Origin: Apiosordaria backusii
Lineage: Eukaryota; Ascomycota; Sordariomycetes; Sordariales; Lasiosphaeriaceae
Assembly (NCBI GenBank): GCA_030549205.1
Contig: JAUKTV010000010.1
Coordinates: 1,240,001-1,304,000 of the forward strand
Direction of reading: 5' to 3'
Length of the DNA: 64,000 nucleotides
A model generated the notes under the pieces. That model made no database searches. It had not been told where the DNA came from and worked only from the letters and a program-made list of their open reading frames with translations. Both the position numbers and the translations under genes were made by a program. Below are positions 45,155 to 56,434 of the stretch, piece by piece; position 1 is the stretch's first letter, and each line of letters starts with the position of its first letter.

Positions 45155-46462
45155 CTAGATAGACGTCAAGATCCAAATGGCTGACTGGCTGACCAGTTTG
45201 GGAGGGCACCACAAGGCACCGGGCAGAGTAAGAAAGTGTGTCCAATAAACCCACGCGGCAGAGTAGACGGGGATATAGAAGAGACATCCCCAAACCACCC
45301 ACCAAAACCGGTAACATGCCATCCCCCATTTTAGTGACCGTCGCCGCACCACCTTGCCTGTCAGCGGATGTCTGTCCACTATCTCCTTCCAGTTCCAAGT
45401 TTCGCCTGTAAGGCGCCATATGGGGACTCCCACCAGTATAGCTACCAGTGTAAGACCAGGTACCGCAAACATGTATCGCAACGACGGTTGCATGAACTGT
45501 TTTATCACCTCGTTTGGAAACCGCTCCCAGGTGACACCGATAAACACCGCTGCTGTGATCTGAAAGATGATCTCGACAAGAGCGGCGGAAATGTAAGCGT
45601 CGACGTAGATGTGCTCCCTCTCCTTATAGCCGTATTTCTCCCAGTCAAGAAGATCTACCTTCTCCACCTCTTCTTTTCTTTCTTCTTCCAGCCTTTTATT
45701 GCCATCAGGAAACCTACGAGCGCCGCACGAAAACAAGGTTCGCAATATAGCGAGCCACCACGCCTTCAGCCTGGGCCGAGAGAGGTACAGCGCAAAGACC
45801 TTGAGAAATTCTAGGTGTTCGTATCCCTCGCTTCTGACGACCAATAGAGCGGCGCCGACGTTGCCCATGACTTGAAGTACCAGCCACATAACCCACGTCC
45901 AGTATGCTCCGTACCCTCCCCGTTTGCCGAAAATATGGAACGTGGCTCTGTAGACTAACGGCCTGGCTGCAGTGACGATCAAAAAGACAGCAAGAATGAG
46001 GTCGGTGGCGGCAAAAGTCGCGATGGTAGCTCCTGCATTTGGACATTGGTCGGAACTGGTGATGTTGCGAGGCGCGATGATCCACTCGATAGGGATAGGA
46101 GGAAGGACAACTTCGGTCTCGTTTCCAGTGCTGCTACTACTGGTGGTGTGGATGATGGGGACGGGGTATCGTCCGGAGTTTCCATGGAAAAGATACGGCA
46201 CGGTGGCTGGGTCATCGGGGACGTATCTGCCTGCTGATTTTGCACCTGCTGCGGCAACATCGGGAGGGGTTTGCACGATAATGCCTGGAGTTGTTCCCCA
46301 TACGGGTACTGGTGCCGGTGCAGGTGCTGGTGCTGGTACGACACCGCCGCCAGTTCGGGTACCACTGGTCCCGACGGTGCCCGCAGTGCGGCCGGCGCTG
46401 CTGCCCGAACTGCCACCACCAGTTGAAACCCTGGGTGCTGGACGACTTATGATGATCCCCAT
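45155..46462 (-). CDS. Uncharacterised fungal multi-span membrane protein (435 aa)
   Basis: One uninterrupted frame from the ATG at 46462. The first 75 residues are low-complexity Gly/Ser/Thr then Pro/Ala repeats (VPAPAPAPAPVPVWG). Five strong hydrophobic spans follow: TFAATDLILAVFLIVTAARP, WTWVMWLVLQVMGNVGAALL, AYISAALVEIIFQITAAVFI, FAVPGLTLVAILVGVPIW and FWWVVWGCLFYIPVYSAAWV. A charged loop (RLEEERKEEVEKVDLLDWEK) separates spans two and three. This matches a fungal family of unknown function. It is convergent with the fragment ending at 45144. Confidence 0.7.
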   Translation of the reverse strand: MGIIISRPAPRVSTGGGSSGSSAGRTAGTVGTSGTRTGGGVVPAPAPAPAPVPVWGTTPGIIVQTPPDVAAAGAKSAGRYVPDDPATVPYLFHGNSGRYPVPIIHTTSSSSTGNETEVVLPPIPIEWIIAPRNITSSDQCPNAGATIATFAATDLILAVFLIVTAARPLVYRATFHIFGKRGGYGAYWTWVMWLVLQVMGNVGAALLVVRSEGYEHLEFLKVFALYLSRPRLKAWWLAILRTLFSCGARRFPDGNKRLEEERKEEVEKVDLLDWEKYGYKEREHIYVDAYISAALVEIIFQITAAVFIGVTWERFPNEVIKQFMQPSLRYMFAVPGLTLVAILVGVPIWRLTGETWNWKEIVDRHPLTGKVVRRRSLKWGMACYRFWWVVWGCLFYIPVYSAAWVYWTHFLTLPGALWCPPKLVSQSAIWILTSI

Positions 46463-46853
46463 GGTGAAAGAGTTGGTAGGAAGGCCCGGTGGATCACGGC
46501 ATGCAATGATTACGGCAGATCACTGTAACTGCGCCAAGATCGTGGGTGGCAGCTGCCATTTATCTTCAACAACAAGGGCCCGACGTGGGCAGTGAATAGT
46601 TGTGGGTGAACCTCAGCCGCACCTGCTCAATAACGGTGCCACAGCTTTGCATGAGTCTAATGCGCAGCGGATACCCAATGATGGGTTAGCACAAGTCTAA
46701 TTTCTATCAAAAGAACAATCCCCATAGGATACCCAAGCAACCTATGGATCCACCGCCTGCTCTTAATGGACAACAGTGCTGCCAGCTGTTATGATGTGGC
46801 GCAGTAAGACTCGGTGTAATAATTCTTCCTTCTACCCAACCACGCCAGCCTGC
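46463..46853. other. Intergenic region
   Basis: Short gap between two minus-strand genes; no feature recognised. Confidence 0.5.
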
Positions 46854-48661
46854 CTAAACAGCAATGGCAATCACATCTCTAGTCATTTTTCGTTTCTGAA
46901 AATCAGGATTAGTAGGAAATTCATCTCCAAAGACATCACGCAAAGACAACGACTTACTGTGAAGCAGACCGACAAAATTAAACCAACAGCACCCCCCACA
47001 TACACTGGTACAAACACCTTTTGCAACGCCAACACGATCGCTTCGATCGCTGCCATTCTCGACTCTTCTGACAGTGACTGGAGGTACTCCCCGCTGTGAC
47101 CAGACAAGGCTAACTGCAGGATGTTTCGTGGAACCCCAGGAAGCGCCACCATCAAGTTTGCGATGGCATCGTTGACAAAGACCGCGCCCGCGATAGCAAG
47201 CCCAAACGCGATACCGCTCTGCTGCCCGAGCATGACGAAGCTGATGCCGTACGCCATTTCCTCAGGGGGTACCAGAGTCTGGATAACTGCGTATCCGGCT
47301 TGCGCAAAAGCACCAGTGCCGATGCCAACAAGAATTTCGAAGCCGTAGATATGGGACTCGGGCGTCGTGGCCTCGATTCTTGCTACACCACCGTCAGCGA
47401 CGTCTCTTCGAGGTCTTAGAAGGACACTTACACAACAAAATACCGCCCACAAGAGCCAAGACGCTTCCAAAGATATACCAAGGTTGAAAATATCCCCATC
47501 TCGCCATCAAGTGGCCGTTAGCCAAGATCGCCGCACTCAAAGTAAAGATGAGAGGTAGTAACCGCACTGCTGCCTCGGTGGGACTGTCTCCTCGCGTGAA
47601 CTGAAAGTACAAAGGGATGTAGTAGATGGGGACAAATGCAGCAGCATTGATCGCCGCCGCGCAGCAAAACAATAACACCAAGTTCCCCTTTCTCAAGAAG
47701 TGTGTCGGGAAAATCTTGTCGTTCTTCTTGACTCCAAAATTCCAACTTTGCTGTACTCCAAACACACCAAACAACACAAAGGAGACCACAAACAGCGCGA
47801 TAATCTGACCGCTATTCCACTCGTAAAGCGCACCACCCAAGTTGATGGCCATGACCAAAGTCATAATCGCCGCCACACTGAGCACAGTCCCCCCAAAGTC
47901 GAATTTCTTCACCAGTGCTCTGCTCGACGTCTCCTTCGGCTGTGGTTTGTACGATGGGATCCAAAAGAGGTATACAGGCGCGAACAAGCCGGCAATGCAC
48001 AAGTTGATGTAGAAAGCCCATCTCCATGTTGCTGGGCTCTCGACAAACGCGCCGCCCACCACCGGCCCAAGGACAGTTCCGATCCCCCAGATCAAACCCA
48101 CGAAGCTGAGATATCCAGGTCTCTCCCTATCCGTTGTGGTGGCACTGAGGAGGTTCATAGTCCCGAGGTACATCCCGTTCCCTCCCATGCCTGCCAAGAC
48201 ACGCCCAACAATCAGAGCGTCCATCGATGGTGCAGCTCCACAGAGCGCAGACCCAACGTTGAAGAGAACAGTGGAGAAGATGTACAGCCATTTGGCGTCG
48301 AAGAGGCTGTATAGTTTGCCAAAGGGGAGGACAACGCTGACACCACCGAGTAAGAAGCCGACGGAGAGCCAGGGGAGCTTGAGGCTGTCACCAAAGGCGT
48401 TAACGGCGGCGGGGGTGATGTCTGCTACGACTGTGTTGTCGAGGGAGTAGAGGAAGATGGAGGATAGGATGGCGATGACGACGGAGATCCATTTGAAGCC
48501 GTGGATGTCGCGGGGTGGCGGTGATGGTGGTTGATCTTGGGGGGAGGATTGGGAAGGCCGGCTTCGGCTTTGGTTGAGTCGGAGTCGCTTGCTGTGCTGG
48601 TGGCTAGGGCGGCGGGGGTTTTCTCCCTGAGGGAGGGGGCGGCGGAGGTTGAGGAGGACAT
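46854..48661 (-). CDS. DHA2-type MFS transporter (14-span), apparent N-terminal frameshift
   Basis: Exons 48661-47432, 47382-46958 and 46895-46854 encode about 565 residues. The protein is a drug:H+ antiporter-2-like facilitator. Motif LDNTVVADITPAA opens span 1, GRVLAGMGGNGMYLG is in the loop after span 4, and antiporter motif C (GIGTVLGPVVGGAFV) is in span 5. Later spans include FGLAIAGAVFVNDAIANLMV. Such proteins export toxins, drugs or siderophores. The only upstream ATG (48661, MSSSTSAAPSLREK) is in another frame from the membrane part. The two meet if one base is missing at a six-C run (48544-48539). The natural-looking N-terminus favours a sequencing error or a very recent mutation. 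The short last exon (14 codons) is tentative. Confidence 0.75.
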
Positions 48662-50273
48662 GACGGTTGTCCAAGGGATACGGCTACTGCGAAAAACCGG
48701 AAAGAAATACAGAGCTAAAACCTGTATCTAAGAAAGAAAGGTTTCAACATTGAGCGACAAAACTCAAGAACCTTCATTGGAGGTCACCATGGCTCTTTTA
48801 TCTGCGGCATTCACTACCCGCAAACTCACAACAACCGCGACTTAAGTAATCACAAATCCGGTCCCCTTATTCTGGCCATCAAGACAATGGTGTTCCTTTC
48901 CAGAAAGACTTTTGTAAGTCAGCTCGGTGAGATGGGTTTATGTAATCTGCCTTCCAACAGTCCCAAAGCAGCTCTCCGAGCCGTGTACATCAGGTACAGT
49001 ACACCTCAGGCTCCACAAAAAGCCCTCCCATCGTTGCATTCGACGCATAACACAAGAGATCTCGAAAAAATAAGCATGAAGATCATTTTGCCCGCCGGAT
49101 CGTTTCGTCCGTCTCTACCAAGACAAACATTTTTTTACCTGTGAATTTCTTCTACTGTGAGTGCACTCCGATAGCATGTAATTCGCTTTCTTTGCTCCCT
49201 CAAGGAGATAACAACAAGTGTGACATGAACTCCGGTCCAATTCAGCTATCCATCCATGGTCCTCAGCTGCCTTGCCGCAATCCCAACCAACAACCTAAAC
49301 TATAAGGAAATGGCGTCGAAGGCGTCTGTCTAGGCGAGGCATGGAAGCCAAAAAGACAGTAATCGGCACAGCCGAAAAGGGTATCGACCATCAAAAACTT
49401 ATCGGCTGGTTTGACGTTTCAAATGCAACCGTTTGCTTATCCATGTTGTCGGGTTTTTGGCATCGCTTGATCATCAAGATCAAAGTCAGGTCCCCACTTG
49501 GTGGCGACCCCCTATTACCCCTGAATGGTGAGGATCAGCTTGCCAAGGCTTCGATGGGCGCTAAGCCCGATTGGTAACTCCGAGGAGATTTCCTTTTTGG
49601 ATGATGATGGCTTTTGGTTTGAAGACCGATGACTTGGTTGTTTGTTGTTTGCTGGTGACAAGACAGCTATTATGAAGTCCCGCTTTCAAAACACCATCAA
49701 AATTCCGGTGCTGATATTGGTTCTTCACGGTCTTGGCACTTGGTCGAGATTACCTATGGAATTGTCACAGTCAGGTAGTCTCGCATGTCTTAGCCTGCCA
49801 AGATCCGTTTGCTTGCAGACTGAATATCACATCGAACAAGCCCAGATGGGTCATTTTCTTAGTAACAGCGGCGTGTCTCTCTCTGCTCGTGGAAGGTGAG
49901 TGGGATTTGCTGTTGCCAGCTTTGATGTTATTGAGGCCCGACGGACGCTCATCGCCTGCTTCCCCACACCTGGCTACTGACAGACTCAACAAGTGCCTAT
50001 CATACAAAGTAAGAGAGGTGGACATATCTATGATAACAGTGCGTGTTTCTGTCTCCGCTCGTCGAGGAGGGGAAGTCCCTGATAGGTACCAGCGTTGATG
50101 TTATCGAGGCCCGACGATGCCTGACCGCCTTCGATACCATTGCTCTTCCCAGTCCCCAAAAAATATTGATAACCAGCACTCGAGTCACTGGGGAGCAGAC
50201 ATGGGCTCTCTGAATTTCACCAAACACAGAGATCCCTGACCAAGCAAAGAACCTTTCAGTTTTGATCAAGACC
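48662..50273. other. Intergenic region with a duplicated 95-bp block
   Basis: No gene is supported in 1.6 kb. Two related blocks lie at about 49861-49955 and 50031-50125, immediately before the Cry-like gene. Confidence 0.5.
49861..50125 (+). repeat. Diverged direct duplication upstream of the Cry-like gene
   Basis: The two blocks start 170 bp apart. They share AACAG, GCGTGT, TCTCTGCTCGT/TCTCCGCTCGT and especially GATGTTATTGAGGCCCGACG versus GATGTTATCGAGGCCCGACG, followed by CGCCTGCTTC versus CCGCCTTCG. They are too diverged for a recent duplication. Confidence 0.6.
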
Positions 50274-51783
50274 ATGTTTACGCTTTCGTCGTTGCGCCAA
50301 GGTAAGCCGATCGCTCTGAATATCTGGATTCCTGTGCTGACACACGCAAGACTTCACGTCACACACTGCCAGCGAGGAAAAACAATCCATCGTCATCCCA
50401 GACCGTCGATACGTCCCCTCCGACCCGTTCAGCTTGGACAGCATTGTCGACATCACCAAGCTCCTCAAGAGCGCCGTAGCCTCCGGTCTCAAAGCCATCC
50501 CAGAAGTCGGCTCGCTGCTGGCAAGCCTCTTTGGAGTTCTCTGGCCAGATCCAAAGAAGCCCAGCCTGAAATGGGATCAGATCGAGAGCAACGTGAAGGG
50601 CATCGTCAAGGATCTTTTGGACAAGGACAAAATCGCCCATCTCCAGCAGCTAACCAAGGCCCTCCACGACCTGATCAAGGAGTACGAGCAGACACCCTTT
50701 GGTATCAGTCAAAAAGGTGAACGATTCACTTTCATCCTCAGCTGGCTGACGACCATCCGGCGCGAGTTTACTGATAATGACACACCATGGCTGGCGCTCC
50801 CGTTTTTTGTGCCGCTGGCTACACTTCACCTTGGCTTTCTCCGCGAGCAGCTGCTGCATTGGGACAAGATCTACCCTGGTGAACCTGCCGACGAGGACCG
50901 CCTCCGCAGGGAGCTCACGAATGCCATCGTCATTTACACCATCGCAGCTGATCAGATCCGTGAGAAGTGCCTGAAGTGGCGTCTGGACGAGCGGATCGTG
51001 GTGACAAAGCCAGAACGCGACGGCTGGTCCCTAGCTGGCAGCAGCAAATGCAAGTACGTCCGCGACCTCGAAACCAAGTTCTCGCAGACAATCGGGTGTG
51101 GAGGTCCAGAGTTTGGCCCGGGCAAGGGGTATCCCACCGAGACGGAAGTGGACAGATATGTCCAAGATCTCCGCGACGCAGCCGGCGCTGTCTACCGGGA
51201 GCAGATTGACGAGATCCTTGCACCATCACTGCAGTGGCCGCAGTTTGACAAGGCCGGGACGTACGACCCGGTCAAGCGCGTCGTTATGGCTGGCACGACG
51301 GGTCCCATGGGCTCTGGCATCTCTCGCGGGATGTGGCATTTCAATGATCGGGAGTTTGCGAGGGAGCATGGGCCTATCACCAAGGTGGTTGTCCATGGTT
51401 GGGATCGGGTTGATGGTCTTGAGATTTGGTATGGAGGTGTCAGTAGTGGTCTTCGGGGAAAGCGCGCTGGGTCATCGAGGGAGCTGGTGGTGGGAGAGGG
51501 GGAGTCGATTGTTCACGTTTCGGGCCACATAGGGAAGTTCCTAGACTCGATCCGTTTCTCTGTGAGCCCCAAGAAGGAGGCCCAGGGTGGGCATGGTACG
51601 GATAATTTCCGTATTGGATTTCCGGAGGATGGGCCTGAGAATGAGCCGGGGACGTTTCGATTGGATTATGTCTATGGTTGGTCCAACGGAGTTACGAGGG
51701 GATTATCGAGGGCTTTGGGCCAGTGTTTTGCCGGACTGAGATTATGGACGGTGGAATTGAAGTACTCAAATAACTCATTATAG
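50274..51783 (+). CDS. Cry-type (delta-endotoxin) N-terminal-domain protein with jacalin-like C-terminus
   Basis: Two exons (50274-50301 and 50351-51783) give 486 residues. The 49-bp intron has a textbook GCTGAC branch point, and splicing at CAAG is the only choice that keeps the frame. Residues about 40-290 are largely alpha-helical with a hydrophobic early helix and Trp/Leu-rich helices, resembling the N-terminal pore-forming bundle of three-domain insecticidal crystal proteins, for which diverged fungal homologues are annotated. From about 330 to the end, Gly-rich beta strands (GLEIWYGG, VHVSGHIGKFLDSIRF, FRLDYVYGW) suit a jacalin-type lectin fold. No signal peptide is visible, so the protein is likely cytosolic. 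The target and any toxicity are unknown. The assignment rests on fold-level resemblance and could be wrong for the N-terminal half. Confidence 0.55.
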
Positions 51784-52148
51784 AGTCATACTTTGTCGGC
51801 ATCTCCTGCTCAGAAGTAGCCATCCCATATATCAACTCAATGAAGACGTTGAGCTCATTTGAAGCACGCGGTGAATGGGAATTGATGCAAAAGATAGCCT
51901 TAGATAGGTACCTTATCTAAGGTAGGTAGGTATGTAGACCCTTCATGGTGGGTATCAGTTCAGCAATAAAGAATATTTCCTCAAAAGGAAAGACCGAGTC
52001 TCCAAGTGATGCGATGTAATCCTGCTTACGTGATGGTGAATCCTGATGAGGAAGTGAGCAATCTCTCCGCTGCTGAACTCTACCTGCAACAACATTCCCA
52101 TGATCCGGTATCAAATTTACATCAACATCGGATACCACTTTGAACGCC
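51784..52148. other. Intergenic region
   Basis: Contains GATAGGTACCTTATC and AAGGTAGGTAGGTATG near 51906-51934, one of the recurrent TAGGTACC-type runs of this genome. No gene is supported. Confidence 0.5.
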
Positions 52149-53457
52149 ATGTTTATTACTCTGAAATCCTCGGCTTCTCAGCATGACGCTGGTGGGATGG
52201 AGCAGGTCGCAAAACGACATGCGGGGCCGCACGGGAGCAAGGAGCGCATGCGACACATCCGCCGCCCTGCTTGTCTTTTTTGTCAGTCAAAGAAGGTATG
52301 TGTCAGCCAGACCAGCTGCCGAACAGAGCAACCCCGGAGCTTGCCCCCTCTAACGAGCCACAGCTTCGATGTACTGGTGGGCCCGACATCTGTGACCGAT
52401 GCCACTTTCGAGCGATAGATTGTGTCTTGCCCACCAAGTCTGGGCCGAGTGACCCGAAGTTGCGAAACCCATCCCAATCAACTCGGCCCATTGTCGTAGA
52501 ACCAGATGGGCTATCGGCCGTTGATGAGATCATATGCCACGCCCCCAGCTCTAGCCCAGCTCTGCGAGGAACAACAGATATCTTCGCGACCCCTCCGGAC
52601 TCTAGCACAGAGAGCGGGTCGAACATTGATTATGTGAATGGTATGAAGTTGCTTTTCACCGCACAGTCAAACATCATGACTAACACACAGCAGTTGGTAT
52701 CTCAGGTTCCAATACCCACGATCCTTCCAGTAGCACTCAGCTCTCGACGCCTTTTCATGAGGAAACCAGTCTCTCTCAGCAAGCCCAAGATGAGCCAACG
52801 GCCAGCTGCAACTGTCTCAACAATCTAATCCGAGTACTACAGCAGCTCGATGACGACGAGTTCCACCTTGCGACCCTCCCCCTCGATCAAGTCTTGCAAC
52901 TACAAAAATGGCTCGTGTTTCAGTGCTGCCAACCCCTAGACTGTCCAGCCTGTCTGCCCCTTTCGAGCGTCCACACAATTCTGCTTGTCATCTGCGATCG
53001 GTTATCGGAAATGTTTCAGTGTATTCATCTACGCATCAAGCGAGCAAATGTCATCATGGGAGAGGTGGGCTCGGTGGACGGCGTCAATGAATACGTCAAC
53101 ATGCAAGCAAGACCACTTGGTTTGGCTGGGCGGAATATGACATCAACTGAGCCATCACGACCACAGATCTTCGACGGTGCCTCCGGGTTGCCGACGACTG
53201 CAAGCCGGTGTAATCCACTAATGTTTTCGGATGAGTTTAGGGGTTTGTACTCCAACGAAGAGCAGATACACATGATCCGCGCCCTGTTGGAACTGCAGAT
53301 CAGGAACCTCAAGCAGTTGCTTGTAAGAGTGGAGGAAACAGAGATTGTTCAGACTAGTCGGGCACGGCTTTCGAAGGTTGAGGCTCTGAAGGCGCAGTTG
53401 GCGAGCGCGAGTCGAAGTATTGATGAGGCTTTCAGGGCTATACTGGAAGGGTCTTGA
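52149..53457 (+). CDS. Zn2Cys6 transcription factor
   Basis: Three exons (52149-52295, 52364-52640, 52691-53457) give 396 residues. The zinc cluster is complete only after splicing intron 1. Cys42, 45, 52, 59, 62 and 69 have spacing C-x2-C-x6-C-x6-C-x2-C-x6-C, the GAL4 pattern. It is preceded by a basic stretch (KERMRHIRRP). The middle is Ser/Thr/Pro-rich. From about 195 onward the sequence CNCLNNLIRVLQQLDDDEF, CCQPLDCPACLPLSSVHTIL and a C-terminal helical, coiled-coil-like segment (RNLKQLLVRVEETE) resembles the C-terminal region of AflR-like regulators of secondary-metabolite clusters. Such factors bind CGG half-sites. It lies between the Cry-like gene and the UstYa-type gene; whether it controls either is inference. 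Confidence 0.85.
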
Positions 53458-54356
53458 ATGGAGGCTCGGTGGTCTAGAGAGTCTGCTATACTGTGCTACA
53501 CGTGACAAAGCTCCGTTTATGCTCCTTCTACGTGCAGATGCTCCTGCCCAAGACACAGATACGCCTTATCCAGACCGACATGTTTGATCAAGAAACGCCC
53601 TGACGCCAGCTAGTACAAACAAGGTATTTCATCTTGATCGGTTAGAGGAAGCCTCTGTCCCATGGACCGATAACTTTCGTACTTTAGTTCCCAATGCATT
53701 TCGCCTCAGTCCCAAGTTTAGCGTGACTGCATCGGATGATCAGGGTTGTATAAGTAGGCAGTAAAAGTAACCTGTCAAAGCTGTGCCACGATCAAAATGG
53801 CCGACGTGTAATGGAAAATGCAGTGGTACCTTACAGCACACAACATTGAGCTCCGGCTGATCACGCCTGTACTTTGAGAGGTGTGGGGCAGGGGAGAAGG
53901 ACAGACGCCCATAGGTATTAGGGGGTGTCGGTTTGCTCCAGTGTCGTGATACAAAATGATGTTGTAGAGAGTTGGTTTGCCTTATCATTGTGTTACAGTA
54001 TCCTGCGGTCCCGACCTCGGAACCGAAACAACGAAGCAAATCGCCTTTTTTAGAGATCATAAGATCATCGGTGACATCCCACACGGAAGGACTTTGGCGT
54101 TTGTTACCTGCAATTCCCCACTCCGTAGGTAGGTAGGACTAGGTTTTGTGACATCCGATCTTGAGCTGCAAGGTACCACCCGTCGTTTTTGGTCCTTTCA
54201 TGCTGTACTGGCGCCAGTCAATATTGAGTCACCATTCTGGCAGATCGGAATTCACTACGATCAAGGCAAATTCTCCAACCTCATTGCTACCCTTGGTGCT
54301 TTTCCTCGTGGTATTGCGCGAGAATGTTTGATCTTGATGTATTCCAACGAGACTAG
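53458..54356. other. Intergenic region
   Basis: About 0.9 kb with TAGGTAGGTAGGACTAGG near 54125. A 114-codon minus-strand frame (53740-54084) has no protein character. No gene is supported. Confidence 0.5.
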
Positions 54357-55411
54357 CTACCTGGTTACATACGTGTAAGATCCCCAACCAAGCGGGTCAT
54401 CCTGTACAACTGTGTCCTTGTCAATTACGCTCGTTACTCTCCTGTCCCATGCCCACTTCTGAATCTGTGGAAAGTTGCGGCATGTGTGGATCACCTCGGC
54501 CACTCCTTGCATGGGGTCTTGAAGCGTTTTGCGAGAGAATGTTAAGGGCGTGACATCACTGCTGCACTGTGATCATGAATTTCATGTCAGCAGGGGATAT
54601 GAGTTATTGGGGGGACTGAGCTGACCATCAAACTCTGTCGGAGCATGTCGATGCAGTGGTCGATGTGTTCGATGCCCATCAGATCATCCACATTGGTCAT
54701 GTCGACTCCATAATAGATTCCTTTCCGTATTATGTTCTTGGAAGGTATTAGCAGGAGTTAGAAAGCATGGGCCATAGGAATACACTTGCCAAACAGTGAA
54801 GTTGGTGGAAGACAGCCAACTGAATGATGTAGCCTCCTTCCTCACCGGGAATGGGGAGGGTCTTGTTGTCCATGGGCCTCGCTTCCTCGGCACTAACTCT
54901 CGAAATGCCAACTAAGCAAGTTAGCTGGACCCTTATCAGTGTCTCCCAGGATCTAACAACTTACAGTTATAGAGACCCTCCCACAGCTTGTTGTTTTCTG
55001 GAGAAGGCTTCCCTTGAAATGGTGATACTTGGGCGCCAAAGGCACTCGAAAATACCACTCTTTCATATTTGATGACTGGTAAAGCAGGAGCTGGAAGATG
55101 ATGTTAGAATCTGGCAATAGTTCATCAGGATCGAATGGTATGTTCGAAGTTGTCATACAATAGGTGAGAAGGTGATCTGTGCTTTCTCTGGCAAATTTGC
55201 CAAATAACGCAATGAAGTTGAAGAACAATGAAAGAGGGAGAACCAGCCACAGTATTATCGTGCTTTTGCTACGCAATGGTCGATGTTCTTCTTGCTGTGG
55301 GAGCAGTCTTTCGGAGTAAGGGCCATCGCCCAGATCATCGCGTGAGTCTGTCGCTTTCTTTGAGTGGGGGTTTCTCAACCACGTGTATCGTATTTTGCTG
55401 TGAAGAAACAT
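54357..55411 (-). CDS. UstYa-family (DUF3328) oxidase
   Basis: Five exons (55411-55159, 55090-54965, 54911-54790, 54736-54626, 54566-54357) join in consistent phase to 273 residues. A basic cytosolic N-terminus leads to one membrane anchor (IILWLVLPLSLFFNFIALFG). The lumenal part shows the family hallmarks: VIKYERVVFSS, PSPENNKLWEGLYN, and the two HxxHC motifs HQLHC and HIDHC. UstYa proteins carry out oxidative cyclisation or chlorination in fungal ribosomal-peptide pathways (ustiloxin, asperipin, phomopsin) and in some non-ribosomal pathways. The third intron (54789-54737) starts with GC (GCAAGT) rather than GT. The gene is divergent from a small secreted-peptide gene 488 bp away, an arrangement seen for precursor/UstYa pairs. 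Confidence 0.85.
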
Positions 55412-55898
55412 TATGCATTGAAGAAGAGGTGAAAGGGGGCTATGTTGAGGCAGGATATGGCCGTTCGAAGAAGATTTATTGACTCTTAAGAGTCTAAGAG
55501 GACAGGAAGGTGAGATCTGTAGGTAGAGTAGGGTAATAGAGGTAGAGCATATTTTGGATGGCAAGCGGGTGCAGCCCCTCGTCTCTCACTGACTCCCCTC
55601 CAGATCGTGCAAGTTTGTCTTTGTGGGCTTTTTCTTAGTTGCCCCTCCGCTCTTCAAACCTCATCGGTATCACGTTACTTTAAATACGTGTTACGCATCA
55701 GACGCCACCTTGTATACTGAGTACTTAGGCCAACATCCCGAGCAGCCTCAAAAGAACCTTATGTTGTGATCTGGGAGACGTTGTGTGAGTCTGGGCCTTT
55801 GTATGGGGGAACCGATTTTCTTATAAATATATGATCGTAGTTCTTCTGAAGAGTGAGTATCGGAAACTGAACTCAAGCCAAACTCAAATTCGATCAAG
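55412..55898. promoter_or_regulatory. Shared divergent promoter of the UstYa-type and small-peptide genes
   Basis: This 488-bp gap lies between two divergent start codons. A TATA-like ATAAATATATG occurs at about 55822-55832, about 70 bp before the plus-strand start. Binding sites cannot be named with confidence. Confidence 0.4.
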
Positions 55899-56434
55899 AT
55901 GAAGACCATCATTGCTCTTACTTCTTTCCTTGCGGCGGTTAACGCCTTAGCCATTGCCCCCTCATACAAGGGACAGCCAGAGGTTTGTTTCGCTTTTGCT
56001 TTCCCTTCAAGTGCGTACCTACTGAGAACCATCGCCAACATTCACTCAATAGCTGCAGGAGCGCGACATGCACAGTGGTAAAACTGACATCGGTCCCACT
56101 GTTGACAACACCATTATCCGCGGAGAATGTGTCACTTCTAATGACAGCAACGCTCCTCGGAAGTATCAAGACGCTCAAACCGCAAAAGTTGACGAGCTCA
56201 TGGACCCTCTCGACCGAGGACCAGGACGTGGTGGCAAGAGAATCCCAACAGTTGACCTCATGGATCTGCTGAGCCAGTGGCACTCTTCTGAGAAGAGCAA
56301 GACTGAAAAGCTCTGGGTAAGTGATGATTCGCTTTCCGCTGGACCTGTGGTGCTGACTTCTCTGGAAGCTACCAAGTGGTCCGGGTTCCTTGGACATGGA
56401 TTCACTCGAGTCTGATCAAGGAGCCCGTCTCTAA
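55899..56434 (+). CDS. Small secreted protein with a Lys-Arg processing site (135 aa)
   Basis: Exons 55899-55982, 56059-56316 and 56369-56434 give 135 residues. The N-terminus MKTIIALTSFLAAVNALA is a clear signal peptide. The mature part is hydrophilic with a single Cys and a Kex2-type site, GPGRGGKR, at about residues 82-89, followed by IPTVDLMDLLSQW. A second weaker dibasic pair (RK) lies near residue 58. The last intron (52 bp, GCTGAC branch) is not certain; reading through it stops at 56415. I do not recognise the family. Divergent pairing with a UstYa-type gene makes it a candidate peptide precursor. The repeated cores typical of known dikaritin precursors are absent, so an effector-like secreted protein is an equal alternative. 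Confidence 0.6.

Noticed and set aside
47394..48674. Start of the second MFS gene at 48674
   Set aside because: The codon there is TTG, not ATG, and the resulting Arg/Pro-rich N-terminus is a shadow of the natural frame starting at 48661.
53740..54084. 114-codon minus-strand frame
   Set aside because: No recognisable structure; overlaps nothing supported and has atypical composition.
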